Positions 43,658-53,521 of a stretch of 64,000 bases of DNA are shown piece by piece (the first letter of the stretch is position 1; every line of letters starts with the position of its first letter). The notes below the pieces were generated by a model. That model was not told the DNA's origin and ran no database searches. It worked only from the letters and a program-made list of their open reading frames with translations. Made by a program: the position numbers and the translations under genes. This stretch comes from Nostocoides sp. HKS02 (lineage in GTDB: Bacteria; Actinomycetota; Actinomycetes; Actinomycetales; Dermatophilaceae): NCBI RefSeq assembly GCF_009707485.1, contig NZ_CP046121.1, positions 3,410,001 through 3,474,000 of the forward strand. Direction: 5' to 3'.

Positions 43658-45496
43658 TTACGCGCGGCCAGGAGAAATCTGGGTGACGGACCCCGGGGTG
43701 GCGGCCGCGGCCCCTGAGGGGGCCGTCGCGGCACCCTGGTCGCGCCACGAGGCCCACAGCGCGGCATACGGACCGCCGGCGGCGACCAGCTCGGCGTGGG
43801 TGCCGATCTCGCTCACCCGGCCGTCCTCGACGACCGCCACTCTGTCGGCATCGTGGGCGGTGTGCAGCCGGTGTGCGATGGCGACGACGGTGCGGCCCTG
43901 GACCACCGCGGCCAGCGAACGCTCGAGGTGACGCGCGGCCCCCGGGTCGAGCAGCGAGGTGGCCTCGTCGAGGACCAGGGTGTGCGGGTCGGCCAGCACG
44001 AGCCGCGCGAGGGCGAGCTGCTGGGACTGGGCCTCGGTGAGGACGTGGCCGCCGCTGCCGACCGTCGTGTCGAGCCCGTCGGGCAGGAGCGACGCCCACC
44101 CCAGCGCGTCGACGGCCCGCAGCGCGGAGGCAAGCTCGTCACGAGACGCACCCGGTCGCGCGAGCAGCAGGTTGTCGGCCAGGGTGCCGACGAAGACGTG
44201 GTGCTCCTGGGTGACGAGCGCGACCTCGCCGCGCAGGTCCGCGAGCTCGAGGTCGACCAGCGGCACGCCGCCGACCTCGATGCGTCCCTCACGGGGTCCG
44301 TCGATGCCGGCCATGAGCCGCCCCAGGGTCGACTTGCCGGCGCCGGAGGGCCCGACGATCGCGAGCCGTTCGCCCGGGCGCAGGTCGAGCGAGACCCCGC
44401 GCAGGACGTCGCGGCCCGGTCGGTAGGCGTAGCGGACGCCGTCGACGGCGATCTCGGAGCCGTCGGGCCGGGCGCCGGTCGCGACCCGGTCGGGCGGGAC
44501 CTCACCCACGCCGATGACCCGGGCCAGCGACGTCGCCCCGACCTGGATCTCGTCAAGCCAGCTCAGGACCTCGTCGAGCGGGCCGGTCAGCTGGTGGATG
44601 TAGAGCGTCACGGCCGTCGCAGCCCCAGCCGTCACGTGACCGTTCATCGCCAGCCACCCGCCCCAGACGACCGCACCGGCAGTCGGCACGTGGTAGCCCA
44701 GGATCACCGACGGGAACCACCGCAGGCGCAGGCCGAGGGTGTAGCGCTCGGCGCGGTAGCACTCTCGCAGCGCCTCGTGGAAGCGCGCCCGGCGGACGTC
44801 GGCGAGGGAGAGGGCATCGACCGTGCGCGCGCCGTCGACGGTCTCGGCGACGACGCCGTTCAGCTGGGCGTAGGTGGCGCGCTCCCAGAGGTAGCCGTCG
44901 GCGGCGAACCGCAGGTAACGACGGGTGGAGAACCAGTAGAACGGCAGCCCGAGCAGGATCGGCAGGGTCGCCAGCGGCGAGGTGAAGAGCGCCGCGACCA
45001 CCGTCATCACGACGGTCACCCCCGCGACGAACAGCGAGGGGATGCCGAACCGGACGACGTGCGACAGGGCCTCGACGTCGTTGGTCGTGCGGGCCACGAG
45101 GTCACCGGTGCCGGCCCGCTCGACGGTCGAGAGCGGCAGGTTGACCGCGCGGCCGATGAACTGCTCGCGCAGCTGGGCGAACACGCTCTCGCCGAGGATG
45201 AACGACAGTCGCCGGGCCGCCCAGGTCAGCACGGTCTGGGCCGCGACCGCCACGGCCAGCCCCACGGCGAGGTGGTCCACGACGGACAGGTGGCTCGGCC
45301 CCGGGCGGCCGCTGACGGCATCGACCAGGCGACCGACGAGCCACGGGCCGGCGAGCGCAGCCAGGGCCGCGAGCGCATGCAGGACCAGCACCCGGGAGAA
45401 CAGGCGGCGGTGCTCGGTCATGAGCGACCGGGTGTGCCGCCAGACCGAGCTCATGTCGGCGACCGGCAGGGTGCGCCGGGCGTGGTCGGTGATCAC
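43658..45496 (-). CDS. ABC exporter half-transporter with intact Walker motifs
   Basis: A 612-residue type I exporter: six membrane helices (about 25-330) and an ATPase domain with Walker A GPSGAGKST near 395, Q-loop LVTQEHHVF, Walker B TLVLDEATSLLD and H-loop AIAHRLH. The signature is altered to LTEAQSQQLALAR instead of LSGGQ. With its partner this leaves one functional ATP site. GTG 45496 overlaps the stop of the upstream partner by four bases. The substrate is unknown. The gene ends near the hairpin at 43585-43629. Confidence 0.85.
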   Translation of the reverse strand: MITDHARRTLPVADMSSVWRHTRSLMTEHRRLFSRVLVLHALAALAALAGPWLVGRLVDAVSGRPGPSHLSVVDHLAVGLAVAVAAQTVLTWAARRLSFILGESVFAQLREQFIGRAVNLPLSTVERAGTGDLVARTTNDVEALSHVVRFGIPSLFVAGVTVVMTVVAALFTSPLATLPILLGLPFYWFSTRRYLRFAADGYLWERATYAQLNGVVAETVDGARTVDALSLADVRRARFHEALRECYRAERYTLGLRLRWFPSVILGYHVPTAGAVVWGGWLAMNGHVTAGAATAVTLYIHQLTGPLDEVLSWLDEIQVGATSLARVIGVGEVPPDRVATGARPDGSEIAVDGVRYAYRPGRDVLRGVSLDLRPGERLAIVGPSGAGKSTLGRLMAGIDGPREGRIEVGGVPLVDLELADLRGEVALVTQEHHVFVGTLADNLLLARPGASRDELASALRAVDALGWASLLPDGLDTTVGSGGHVLTEAQSQQLALARLVLADPHTLVLDEATSLLDPGAARHLERSLAAVVQGRTVVAIAHRLHTAHDADRVAVVEDGRVSEIGTHAELVAAGGPYAALWASWRDQGAATAPSGAAAATPGSVTQISPGRA

Positions 45497-47259
45497 TGGT
45501 CGTCCTCCTCGCCGCGAATGACGATGCGCCGGTATGCCGGGTGCTCCAGGAGCTCGCGGTGGGTGCCCCGGGCGACCGCGAGACCGTCCTCGAGCAGGAC
45601 GACGTCGTCGGCGTGCCCGAGCATGAGGGGGCTCGCGGTGGTCACGACCGTGGTGCGACCACGCCGGTGCTGGGCGAGGCGACCCGCGATGCGCGCCTCG
45701 GTGTGGGCGTCGACGGCGCTGGTCGGCTCGACCAGCACGACCACCGGCGCGTCGGTGAGCAGCGCCCGCGCCAGGGCCAGGCGCTGGCGCTGACCGCCCG
45801 AGTAGGACCGGCCGCGTTCCTCGACGAGGCCGTCGAGGCCGTCGGGCACGGCGTCGAGGACGTCGAGTGCGCTCGCCGTGTCGAGGGCGGTCCGGATCAG
45901 CCGGTCGTCGCCGGCGTCCGCGGTGGTGGTCGCCGTGCCAGCCCGCTCAGACGCGGCAGTGGCTGTGGGCGTCAGCAGCTGGTCGCGCAGGACGCCGGTG
46001 AACAGCCTGGGGTCGGACTCGCTGACGACCACCTGGCGGCGCACCTCGGTCAGCGAGAGGTCATCGAGCCGGGTTCCACCCCACGTCGTCTGGTGCGGGC
46101 CGGGGCCGTGGCGGCCGAGGCGGTCGGCTACCGCGGTCGAGTGCTCGGGCCGCGCCGACACCAGCGCCGTGAGCACGCCGCCCCGGATGCGGGTCCCTGA
46201 GACGGGGTCGTGCAGGTCGGCGTCGGCTGCCGGCACGGGCACCGACGACGACCTCGCACGGTCGTGGTCCGGGGTGACCGCCAGGATCCGCAGCATCTTC
46301 CCGGCGGCGATGTGGGCCCGGATGCCGCGGTCCACGACCTCGATGGCCGTCTGCAGCGGCATGGTGAGGAACGCGGTGTAGCCGTAGAACGCCACGAGCT
46401 GACCCGCGGTGATCTCACCCGTCACCGCCTGACGCGCCCCCAACCAGGTGACGAGGACGACGAAGATGCCGGGCAGCAGCACCTGGGCCGAGTCGAGCGC
46501 GGCCTGGATGCCGGCGACGTGGACGCCGCGCTCGCGCACCCGTTGCGACTGCTGCTCGTACCGGCGCAGGAAGGTGTGCTCGCCCCCGATGCCGCGAAGC
46601 ACCCGCAGCCCCGCGACGGTGTCGGCCCCGAGCGTCGTCAGCCGGCCGGCCTCCTCGCGCTGTGCGGCCTGGCGGCGCTGGAGCGGACGGACGACCAGGG
46701 TGAGGCTCGCCAGCATGACTGGGCCACCGGCGAGGACGAGCCACCCGAGCGGCGGTGAGGCCGCCAGCAGGATCGCACCGACGACGATGTAGCTCGCGAC
46801 CGCGCCGGACAGCCGTCCCATGACGTCGTAGAGCCCGCCGAGGCGCATCACATCGTTGGCGAAGACAGCGACGACCTCACCCGAGGGCATGGCACGAGTC
46901 AGCGCCGGCCCGGCGCGTTCCGCGCCCAGAGCTGTCAGCTGGGCCCCGCGGTAGGAGGCGGACAGCCAGTTGTGCACGGCGAAGAAGTGCCGGGCCGAGG
47001 CCATCGCGGCGGCGACCGCGCCGAGGCCGACCAGGACCAGGGCCCAGCGCACCAGGGCGGTGCCGTCGTGCCCGACGATGCCCTCGTCGACCCCGCGACC
47101 GAGGGCGGCCGGGATCAGGGCGATGGACAACATCCAGACCATGCCGCTGACCATGCCCAGGATCTGGGTGCGCCACTGCTGCCGGCCGACCCAGAGCAGG
47201 AACCGCACGGTGCTGCGGGTGTCGGGGCGGCCCGGGTCGGGAAACGGGATCTGGCGCAT
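45493..47259 (-). CDS. ABC exporter half-transporter with degenerate Walker motifs
   Basis: A 588-residue partner of the downstream exporter. Six membrane helices lie within residues about 25-320. The nucleotide domain keeps a good signature (YSGGQRQRLALARAL) but lacks Walker A (a SARPEHST stretch stands in its place), has a weakened Walker B (VVVLVEPTSAVD, Asp replaced by Val) and lacks the H-loop His (TTASPLM). Start ATG 47259 is tentative, without a clear Shine-Dalgarno. The two genes form an operon divergent from surf1. Confidence 0.8.
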   Translation of the reverse strand: MRQIPFPDPGRPDTRSTVRFLLWVGRQQWRTQILGMVSGMVWMLSIALIPAALGRGVDEGIVGHDGTALVRWALVLVGLGAVAAAMASARHFFAVHNWLSASYRGAQLTALGAERAGPALTRAMPSGEVVAVFANDVMRLGGLYDVMGRLSGAVASYIVVGAILLAASPPLGWLVLAGGPVMLASLTLVVRPLQRRQAAQREEAGRLTTLGADTVAGLRVLRGIGGEHTFLRRYEQQSQRVRERGVHVAGIQAALDSAQVLLPGIFVVLVTWLGARQAVTGEITAGQLVAFYGYTAFLTMPLQTAIEVVDRGIRAHIAAGKMLRILAVTPDHDRARSSSVPVPAADADLHDPVSGTRIRGGVLTALVSARPEHSTAVADRLGRHGPGPHQTTWGGTRLDDLSLTEVRRQVVVSESDPRLFTGVLRDQLLTPTATAASERAGTATTTADAGDDRLIRTALDTASALDVLDAVPDGLDGLVEERGRSYSGGQRQRLALARALLTDAPVVVLVEPTSAVDAHTEARIAGRLAQHRRGRTTVVTTASPLMLGHADDVVLLEDGLAVARGTHRELLEHPAYRRIVIRGEEDDQ

Positions 47260-47376
47260 CAGGTGACCCACGGTAGGGGGCGGCCCCGACGGTTCGATAC
47301 CGGTTTTCCCGCGGCCGCCGGTCTGGCCGGCGCGCCTCCCTGGTCTCCCTCGTTCTGGGGGCTGCCTCGGGTCACG

Positions 47377-47382
47377 TAGCCT
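47377..47382 (+). promoter_or_regulatory. -10 element for leaderless surf1 transcript
   Basis: TAGCCT ends six bases before GTG 47389, with no purine-rich site in between. Confidence 0.5.
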
Positions 47383-47388
47383 GACGCC

Positions 47389-48132
47389 GTGCTGCGAACC
47401 GCCCTCAAGCCCCGCTGGCTGGGCCTGTTCGCACTCCTGGTTGCCCTGGTGGTGACGTTCGTCCAACTCGGCCTCTGGCAGCTCCACGTCGCCGAGGACA
47501 AGGGTCTGGCCGACTCGCTCCGCGCCGCGCACGACGCGCGACCAGCCGTCGTGGACACCGTCATCACCCCGCACCAGCCCTTCCCGAACCCCCAGTCCGG
47601 GCGTACGGTCACCGCCGTCGGCCGGTATGCCGCGAGCGACCAGCTCGTGGTCGGTCCGCGCCGCCTCGACGGCCGCAGTGGCTACTGGGTCGTGACACCG
47701 CTGGATGTCGCCAGCAGCGGGGCCCGCCTCGTGGTCGTGCGCGGGTTCGTCACCTCGCTCACCGCGGTCGGCCTGCCACCAACGGGCCAGGTCACGGTGG
47801 ACGGCTCGCTCGCTCCGGGGGAGTCGCCGGCCGACGCGCCCGCGGGCCTTCCGGTCGGTGCGCCACCGGCCCTCGGGTCGATCGACCTGTCGATCCTGGT
47901 CAACCGCTGGCCGACCCAGCTCTACAACGCCTTCGTGTTCGCCCAGTCCGAACGGAGCGCCACCGGCGCCGACGTGACGCCCGCGGCCGGCCTGCAGCGG
48001 GTACCACCGCCGCAGGTGGGGGGCGGGCTGAAATGGCGCAACGCGGCATACGCCGTGCAGTGGTGGATGTTCGCGGCCTTTGCCGCGTTCATGTGGTTCA
48101 GGATGGTGCGCGATGATGCTGCCCGTGACTGA
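47389..48132 (+). CDS. SURF1 family protein
   Basis: A 247-residue protein with two terminal membrane helices (about residues 11-30 and 222-240) and the SURF1 pattern between them: QLGLWQLHVAEDK, GRYAASDQLVVGPRRLDGRSGYWVVTPL, VVVRGFV. It likely helps cytochrome c oxidase assembly, including heme a insertion. The downstream DUF3817 gene overlaps it and guaA follows, an order seen in related actinobacteria. Confidence 0.85.
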   Translation: MLRTALKPRWLGLFALLVALVVTFVQLGLWQLHVAEDKGLADSLRAAHDARPAVVDTVITPHQPFPNPQSGRTVTAVGRYAASDQLVVGPRRLDGRSGYWVVTPLDVASSGARLVVVRGFVTSLTAVGLPPTGQVTVDGSLAPGESPADAPAGLPVGAPPALGSIDLSILVNRWPTQLYNAFVFAQSERSATGADVTPAAGLQRVPPPQVGGGLKWRNAAYAVQWWMFAAFAAFMWFRMVRDDAARD

Positions 48133-48463
48133 CATCAAAGACCCCGCGAGCACCCTGAAGGCCCTGACCCTGTTCAAGGTCATGGCGATCCTGTCCGGCC
48201 TGGCGCTGTTCGTGCTGATCGCGATCATCGTGCTCAACGGCGGGTTCGGGAAGGGCGGCGCCTCGGCCGTCTGGAGCCCGATCCACGGGATGATCTACTT
48301 CGTCTACGTCATCTCGATCGCCAACCTCGGGTTCAAGGTCGGCTGGAGCCTGCCCAAGATGGTGGGCATCATGATGACCGGCTTCGTGCCGCTGCTGCCG
48401 TTCTGGGCCGAGCGGCGCTTCGTCGCCGAGGTCGAGGCCCGGCTGGCCCCGGCCCGCCGGTAG
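48113..48463 (+). CDS. DUF3817 membrane protein
   Basis: A 116-residue protein with three hydrophobic segments (about residues 26-45, 58-77 and 82-98): FKVMAILSGLALFVLIAIIVL, WSPIHGMIYFVYVISIANLGFKVGW and MVGIMMTGFVPLLPFWAERRF, the DUF3817 hallmark. Function is unknown. It overlaps the end of surf1, so start choice among two adjacent ATGs and a GTG at 48125 is open; ATG 48113 has CAGGATGG upstream. Its stop codon is shared by the guaA -10 element. Confidence 0.75.
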   Translation: MMLPVTDIKDPASTLKALTLFKVMAILSGLALFVLIAIIVLNGGFGKGGASAVWSPIHGMIYFVYVISIANLGFKVGWSLPKMVGIMMTGFVPLLPFWAERRFVAEVEARLAPARR

Positions 48464-48466
48464 CCT
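48461..48466 (+). promoter_or_regulatory. -10 element for leaderless guaA transcript
   Basis: TAGCCT, whose first three bases are the DUF3817 stop codon, ends six bases before GTG 48473. Confidence 0.5.
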
Positions 48467-48472
48467 TTCCTC

Positions 48473-50165
48473 GTGAGCGACCCCGCAGCCGCCGACCAGA
48501 CCACCGACACCGCCGACACCGCCGACATCACGCAGGCCCAGGACGACGACCGCGTGGAGGCCCCGGAGGCCGACCGGGTCGAGCCCCCGACCACGCCGTT
48601 GCAGGCCAGGCCTGTGCTGGTGGTCGACTTCGGCGCGCAGTACGCCCAGCTGATCGCCCGCAGGGTCCGCGAGGCGAACATCTACAGCGAGGTCGTGCCC
48701 CACACCGCGTCGGTGGACGAGCTCCTGGCGAAGGACCCCGCGGCGATCGTGCTCTCGGGTGGGCCGTCGTCGGTCTACGAGGAGGGCGCGCCCGAGCTCG
48801 ACGTGACACTCCTGCAGGCCGGGGTGCCGGTGTTCGGCATGTGCTACGGCTTCCAGTCGATGGCCCAGGCGCTGGGCGGCACCGTCGCCCACACCGGGCT
48901 CGGCGAGTACGGCGCCACTCCAGCCGCGATCGCCGACGTCGAGTCGACGCTGTTCAACGGCCAGCCCGCCGACCAGTCCGTGTGGATGAGCCACGGCGAC
49001 TCGGTCACCCAGGCCCCCGAGGGTATGCGGGTCACCGCCTCGACGGCGGGGGCGCCGGTGGCCGCGTTCGAGGACGACGAGCGACGTCTCTACGGCGTGC
49101 AGTGGCACCCCGAGGTGATGCACTCGACGTTCGGGCAGCGCGTCCTCGAGAACTTCCTCTACCGCGGCGCCGGCCTCACCGGTGACTGGACCGCGGCCCA
49201 CGTCGTCGACGAGCTCGTCGCCGCGATCCGCGAGCAGGTCGGATCCTCGCGGGTGCTGTGCGCCCTGTCCGGTGGGGTCGACTCCTCGGTCGCGGCCGCC
49301 CTGGTCCAGCGGGCGGTGGGTGACCAGCTCACCTGTGTCTTCGTCGACCACGGCCTGTTGCGCGCGGGCGAGGCGGAGCAGGTCGAGAAGGACTTCGTGA
49401 CCGCGACCGGCGTCGACCTGGTCGTCGTCGACGCCCGCGACCGGTTCCTCGCGGCCCTGGCCGGGGTGTCCGACCCCGAGGAGAAGCGCAAGATCATCGG
49501 GCGCGAGTTCATCCGGGTGTTCGAGCAGGCGGCGCGCGATGTCGTCGGCTCACGTGGCGACGACGAGCACCCGGTCGAGTTCCTCGTCCAGGGCACGCTC
49601 TACCCCGACGTGGTCGAGTCGGGCGGCGGCACGGGGGCGGCCAACATCAAGTCCCACCACAACGTCGGGGGCCTGCCCGAGGACCTCCAGTTCAGACTCG
49701 TCGAGCCGCTGCGTTCGCTTGTTCAAGGACGAGGTGCGCCAGGTCGGCCTCGAGCTCGGGGTTCCCGAGGCGATCGTGTGGCGCCAGCCGTTCCCGGGCC
49801 CTGGCCTGGGCATCCGCATCGTCGGCGAGGTGACGGCCGAGCGCCTCGAGATCCTGCGAGCGGCAGATGCCATCGCCCGCCACGAGCTCAGCGCTGCTGG
49901 CCTCGACCGCGACATCTGGCAGTGCCCGGTGGTCCTGCTCGCCGACGTGAGATCCGTTGGCGTGCAAGGAGACGGCCGCACCTACGGCCACCCGGTGGTC
50001 CTCCGGCCGGTGTCCTCCGAGGACGCCATGACCGCGGACTGGACCAGAGTTCCCTACGACGTCCTGGCCAAGATCTCGACGCGCATCACCAACGAGGTGC
50101 GCGAGATCAACCGCGTGGTGCTCGACGTCACGAGCAAGCCCCCGGGCACCATCGAGTGGGAGTAA
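48473..50165 (+). pseudogene. guaA: GMP synthase guaA, interrupted by a +1 frameshift
   Basis: With one T removed at 49719-49720 the sequence gives a 563-residue GMP synthase. An acidic extension (about residues 1-43) precedes the glutaminase domain ([17 protein letters not shown] and nucleophile Cys in [10 protein letters not shown]). The ATP-pyrophosphatase P-loop is [12 protein letters not shown]. The C-terminal dimer domain ends [10 protein letters not shown] in the shifted frame. It amidates XMP to GMP. Like guaB, true loss is unlikely, so a homopolymer error is suspected. Confidence 0.85.
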
Positions 50166-50180
50166 GCCACCGAGCCTGAC

Positions 50181-50208
50181 CGCGGCTCGCGGCTCGCGGC
50201 TCGCGGCT
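50181..50208. repeat. Four tandem copies of CGCGGCT
   Basis: A 7-base unit is repeated four times exactly, 15 bases after the guaA stop codon. The neighbouring sequence is ordinary, so slippage is the likely origin. Confidence 0.75.
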
Positions 50209-50304
50209 CGCCATCGGCGATCGGACGCAGGCGACATGGCCGACTACCCATCCCACCACCGATAGCCTTGAGGGCGGGGCCGTTCGAGCACGTCAGGAGC
50301 AGCG

Positions 50305-51336
50305 GTGAGGATCGTGGACCGATTCGACCGTTTTCAGCGGGACAGGCCCTGGGTCGCGCTGCCCATCGCCGTGGCATACAAGTACTTCGATGACCAGGGC
50401 AGCTACCTGGCCGCGTTGGTCGCCTACTACGGGCTGGTGTCCCTCTTTCCGCTCCTCCTGCTGCTGTCGTCGCTGCTCGGCTTTGCCTTGCAGGGCAACC
50501 CGCACCTGCAGCTGGAGATCTTGACCTCGACGGTCAGCCAGTTTCCCGTCATCGGGGCCCAGCTGCGCAGCACCGGACTGCGCGGCAGCGGGATGGGAGT
50601 CCTCATCGGCGTACTCGGCTCCCTCTACGGGGCCCTGGGCGTCGCTCAGGCCATGCAGAACCTGATGAACGTCGCCTGGGCGGTGCCGCGCAACCGGCGG
50701 CCCAACCCGATCTTGGCTCGCGTTCGCAGCCTCCTCCTGCTGGCCACGGCGGGCGCCGCGGTGATCGCGACGACCGTGTTGTCCGCTCTGGGGGCCGCGG
50801 CCGAGTCCTTTGGTGCCAGCTCGTTCGGGGTGGGCGTGAAGGCACTGTTCATCCTCACCGCAGTGGTGGTCAACGCCGGCGTGTTCCTGCTCGCCTTCCG
50901 GATTGCGACGGCCCGCGACGTGTCGTGGCGGCGGTCAGCCCCGGGCGCGCTGAGTGCGGCCGTGGCGTGGCAGATCCTTCAGGTTTTCGGCGCCCTGCTC
51001 GTCGGCAACGTCCTGAAGAACGCGACGGCTGTCAATGGAGTCTTCGGTCTCGTGCTCGGGCTGGTGGCGTGGCTGTACGTGACGGCCGTGAGCATCGCGC
51101 TCTCGGTCGAGCTCAACGTGGTGCTGGCCAAGCGCCTGTGGCCACGTGCCCTGCTCACACCGTTCACCGACGACGTGAACCTGACGCGGGGCGACCGCCG
51201 CAGCTACACCGATTCGGCCAAAGCCCAACGGGCAAAGGGCTTTGAGACCGTCGACGTCAGCTTCGACAACGACGGCCTCAACGCCCGCCGCGCCGACCAC
51301 GACAGCCCTTCCGATGGGCCGGGGAGAGTCCCCTGA
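50305..51336 (+). CDS. YihY/BrkB family membrane protein
   Basis: A 343-residue inner-membrane protein with about six helices and family segments: YKYFDDQGSYLAALVAYYGLVSLFPLLLLLSSLLGF near residues 25-60, SLYGALGVAQAMQNLMNVAWAVPRNRRPN, and GLVLGLVAWLYVTAVSIALSVELN near 250. The C-terminal 65 residues are charged and cytoplasmic. The role is unclear (once called ribonuclease BN). GTG 50305 follows CAGGAG. A TAGCCT at 50262 suggests a short leader. Confidence 0.85.
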   Translation: MRIVDRFDRFQRDRPWVALPIAVAYKYFDDQGSYLAALVAYYGLVSLFPLLLLLSSLLGFALQGNPHLQLEILTSTVSQFPVIGAQLRSTGLRGSGMGVLIGVLGSLYGALGVAQAMQNLMNVAWAVPRNRRPNPILARVRSLLLLATAGAAVIATTVLSALGAAAESFGASSFGVGVKALFILTAVVVNAGVFLLAFRIATARDVSWRRSAPGALSAAVAWQILQVFGALLVGNVLKNATAVNGVFGLVLGLVAWLYVTAVSIALSVELNVVLAKRLWPRALLTPFTDDVNLTRGDRRSYTDSAKAQRAKGFETVDVSFDNDGLNARRADHDSPSDGPGRVP

Positions 51337-51424
51337 GTCGCAATTCGGACGCGACGCCCAAGGACTGCCCAGTGGTCGATACGTTGGTGTGGTGCAGGAG
51401 TCCCATCCGAGCAGGAGTAGTCCA

Positions 51425-52132
51425 GTGAGCGCGACCGATCTCGTCAGCCGTGAGCTGATGCGGCACGTGCTCGTCGGTCCTCCGCTGCGGTTGGCCACCC
51501 GGCTGGCGGTCGAGGGGCGCGAGCACGTCCCGCCCCGTGGTGCCCTCATCGTCGCCTCCAACCACCTGTCGTTCATCGACTCGATCGTCATCCCGCTGGC
51601 GTCGGGTCGCCAGGTGCACTTCCTCGGCAAGGCCGAGTACTTCCAGGGCACCGGCCTGCGGGGTGCGGTGGTGCGGTGGTTCCACTCCGCGGCGGGCACC
51701 ATCCCGGTCGACCGGGCCGACCCGCGTGCCGCAGCCGGCTCGCTCGAGCTCGCCGAGGAGGTGCTGCGCCGCGGCGACGCCTTCGGGGTCTACCCCGAGG
51801 GCACGCGCTCGCCTGACGGCAGGCTCCACCGCGGCCGCACCGGGGTCGCGCGCATGGCGCTCGCGACCGGCGCCACGGTGGTGCCCTGCGCCGTCATCGG
51901 CACCGACAAGGTCCAGCCGCCGGGGTCCAACGGCTTTCGTCCCGCCAAGGTGACCGTCCGGTTCGGCCCTCCGGTCGACGTCGACAGCCTCAAGGAGACC
52001 CACCAGAAGGCCGCGCTCCTGCGTGCGGTCACCGATGCCGTCATGGACGCGATCGGCGCCCTGTCCGGCCAGGAACGCTCGGGGTTGTACGCCTCGGACG
52101 TCAAGGCGCGGCATACGTCCCCTTCTCCGTGA
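51425..52132 (+). CDS. plsC: 1-acyl-sn-glycerol-3-phosphate acyltransferase (PlsC type)
   Basis: About 235 residues with the acyltransferase blocks NHLSFIDS (the catalytic H-x4-D), the KAEYF segment, GTIPVDR and YPEGTRSPDG. It adds a second acyl chain to make phosphatidic acid at the membrane. GTG 51425 follows AGGAG at nine bases; a GTG at 51392 with TACGTT six bases upstream is a leaderless alternative adding 11 residues. The murT/gatD pair follows closely. Confidence 0.8.
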   Translation: MSATDLVSRELMRHVLVGPPLRLATRLAVEGREHVPPRGALIVASNHLSFIDSIVIPLASGRQVHFLGKAEYFQGTGLRGAVVRWFHSAAGTIPVDRADPRAAAGSLELAEEVLRRGDAFGVYPEGTRSPDGRLHRGRTGVARMALATGATVVPCAVIGTDKVQPPGSNGFRPAKVTVRFGPPVDVDSLKETHQKAALLRAVTDAVMDAIGALSGQERSGLYASDVKARHTSPSP

Positions 52133-52206
52133 CCCCGCCCTCCTGCAGCAACCTCTGCGTGCAGACCTGAGGTATGCCGCGTGTCCGCGACCTGGGCGCG
52201 GGCGGT

Positions 52207-52212
52207 TAGGGT
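52207..52212 (+). promoter_or_regulatory. -10 element for leaderless murT transcript
   Basis: TAGGGT ends seven bases before GTG 52220. It supports this start over an upstream in-frame ATG at 52181. Confidence 0.5.
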
Positions 52213-52219
52213 TTGTCGG

Positions 52220-53521
52220 GTGTTGAGGACGACGGCGGCCGTGGTCGCGGGCAAGGCGGCACGGGCCGCGTCGCGACTGCGCGGCGGGGGATCGGCGCTA
52301 CCCGGGCTGGTCGCCGAGCGGCTCGACCCGGGATTCCTGACCCACGCGCTCTCCGAGGTCCGCGGCGGCATCGTCGTCGTGAGTGGCACCAACGGCAAGA
52401 CCACGACCACCAAGATGCTCGTGGCGGTGCTGCGCGCCCACGGCCACACGGTCTTCACGAACCCCACGGGGAGCAACTTCACCCGCGGCGTCATCTCCTC
52501 GATGCTCGGCGAGCTGCCGCTACGGGGTCGGCTCCAGGCAGATCTTGCGGTCCTCGAGCTCGACGAGGCGCACGCCCTGAAGTTCGCGGCGGCGGTGCGG
52601 CCGACCCACTCGCTGCTGCTCAACGTCGCCCGCGACCAGCTCGACCGGTTCGCCGAGATCGACCACACCGCGCAGCTGCTCGCGACCCTCGCGGAGCAGA
52701 CCACCACCGGCGTGGTGCTCAACCTCGACGACTCGTTCGTCTCCCGGATCCGCGACCGGGTGTCCGACGGGGTGCAGGTCACCTACTTCGGCGTGGACGC
52801 GTCCATCGCCGACCGGCTGCCCGAGCTTCAGGAGCAGGACGTCCGGTTCGACGACGGCTTCACGCCACCGGTTGCCGGGCCTGACGACGGGCTGCTCAAG
52901 CCGTCCGACGAGCGGACGTTCGAGGTGCTGTTCGGCGGTCGCGCGGTCGGGCCGCTGGAGCTCCAGCAGCGCGGACTGGCCGCCATGATCAACGCCACCG
53001 CCGCGACGACCACCGCTCGGGCCCTGCTGGGCGCCGACTTCGACCCCGAGCTGACCGCACAGGCGCTGCGCGCGGTGACGCCGCCGTTCGGCCGCGGTGA
53101 GGTGGTCATGGTCGACGGCCAGCCGCTCGAGCTGGTCCTCGTGAAGAACCCCGCCGGGTTCACGGTCGCGCTCGGCACCTACGGCTCGACGCCGGTCGCG
53201 ACCATGATCGCGATCAACGACAACTACGCCGACGGTCGCGACGTCTCGTGGCTCTACGACGTGAGCTTCGAGAGCTTGCGCTCGCGCGGGGTGGGCGTGA
53301 CCAGCGGCGTGCGGGGGTACGACATGGCGCTCCGGCTGCAGTACGACGACGTGCCCGTGGCTGTGGTCGAGACCGAGCTGGACCGCGCGCTGGACCTGTT
53401 CCTGGCCCGGCATCCGGACGAGCCGAAGCGCATCTTCTGCACCTACACGGCGATGATGGCGCTGCGTCGCACGCTGGCCGCCCGGTACGACCTGCCCGAC
53501 ATCGGCGAGGAGGCGTCATGA
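52220..53521 (+). CDS. murT: Lipid II isoglutaminyl synthase subunit MurT
   Basis: A 433-residue Mur-ligase-type protein: ATP P-loop VVVSGTNGKTTTTKMLVAVL near residue 53, the ELDEAHALKFAAAVRPTHSLLLNVARDQLDRFAEI segment, and a central domain. The Cys-rich zinc ribbon of Staphylococcus MurT is not apparent here. With GatD it amidates the D-glutamate of lipid II. It overlaps gatD by four bases (ATGA). The GTG at 52220 is supported by the preceding TAGGGT. Confidence 0.85.
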   Translation: MLRTTAAVVAGKAARAASRLRGGGSALPGLVAERLDPGFLTHALSEVRGGIVVVSGTNGKTTTTKMLVAVLRAHGHTVFTNPTGSNFTRGVISSMLGELPLRGRLQADLAVLELDEAHALKFAAAVRPTHSLLLNVARDQLDRFAEIDHTAQLLATLAEQTTTGVVLNLDDSFVSRIRDRVSDGVQVTYFGVDASIADRLPELQEQDVRFDDGFTPPVAGPDDGLLKPSDERTFEVLFGGRAVGPLELQQRGLAAMINATAATTTARALLGADFDPELTAQALRAVTPPFGRGEVVMVDGQPLELVLVKNPAGFTVALGTYGSTPVATMIAINDNYADGRDVSWLYDVSFESLRSRGVGVTSGVRGYDMALRLQYDDVPVAVVETELDRALDLFLARHPDEPKRIFCTYTAMMALRRTLAARYDLPDIGEEAS

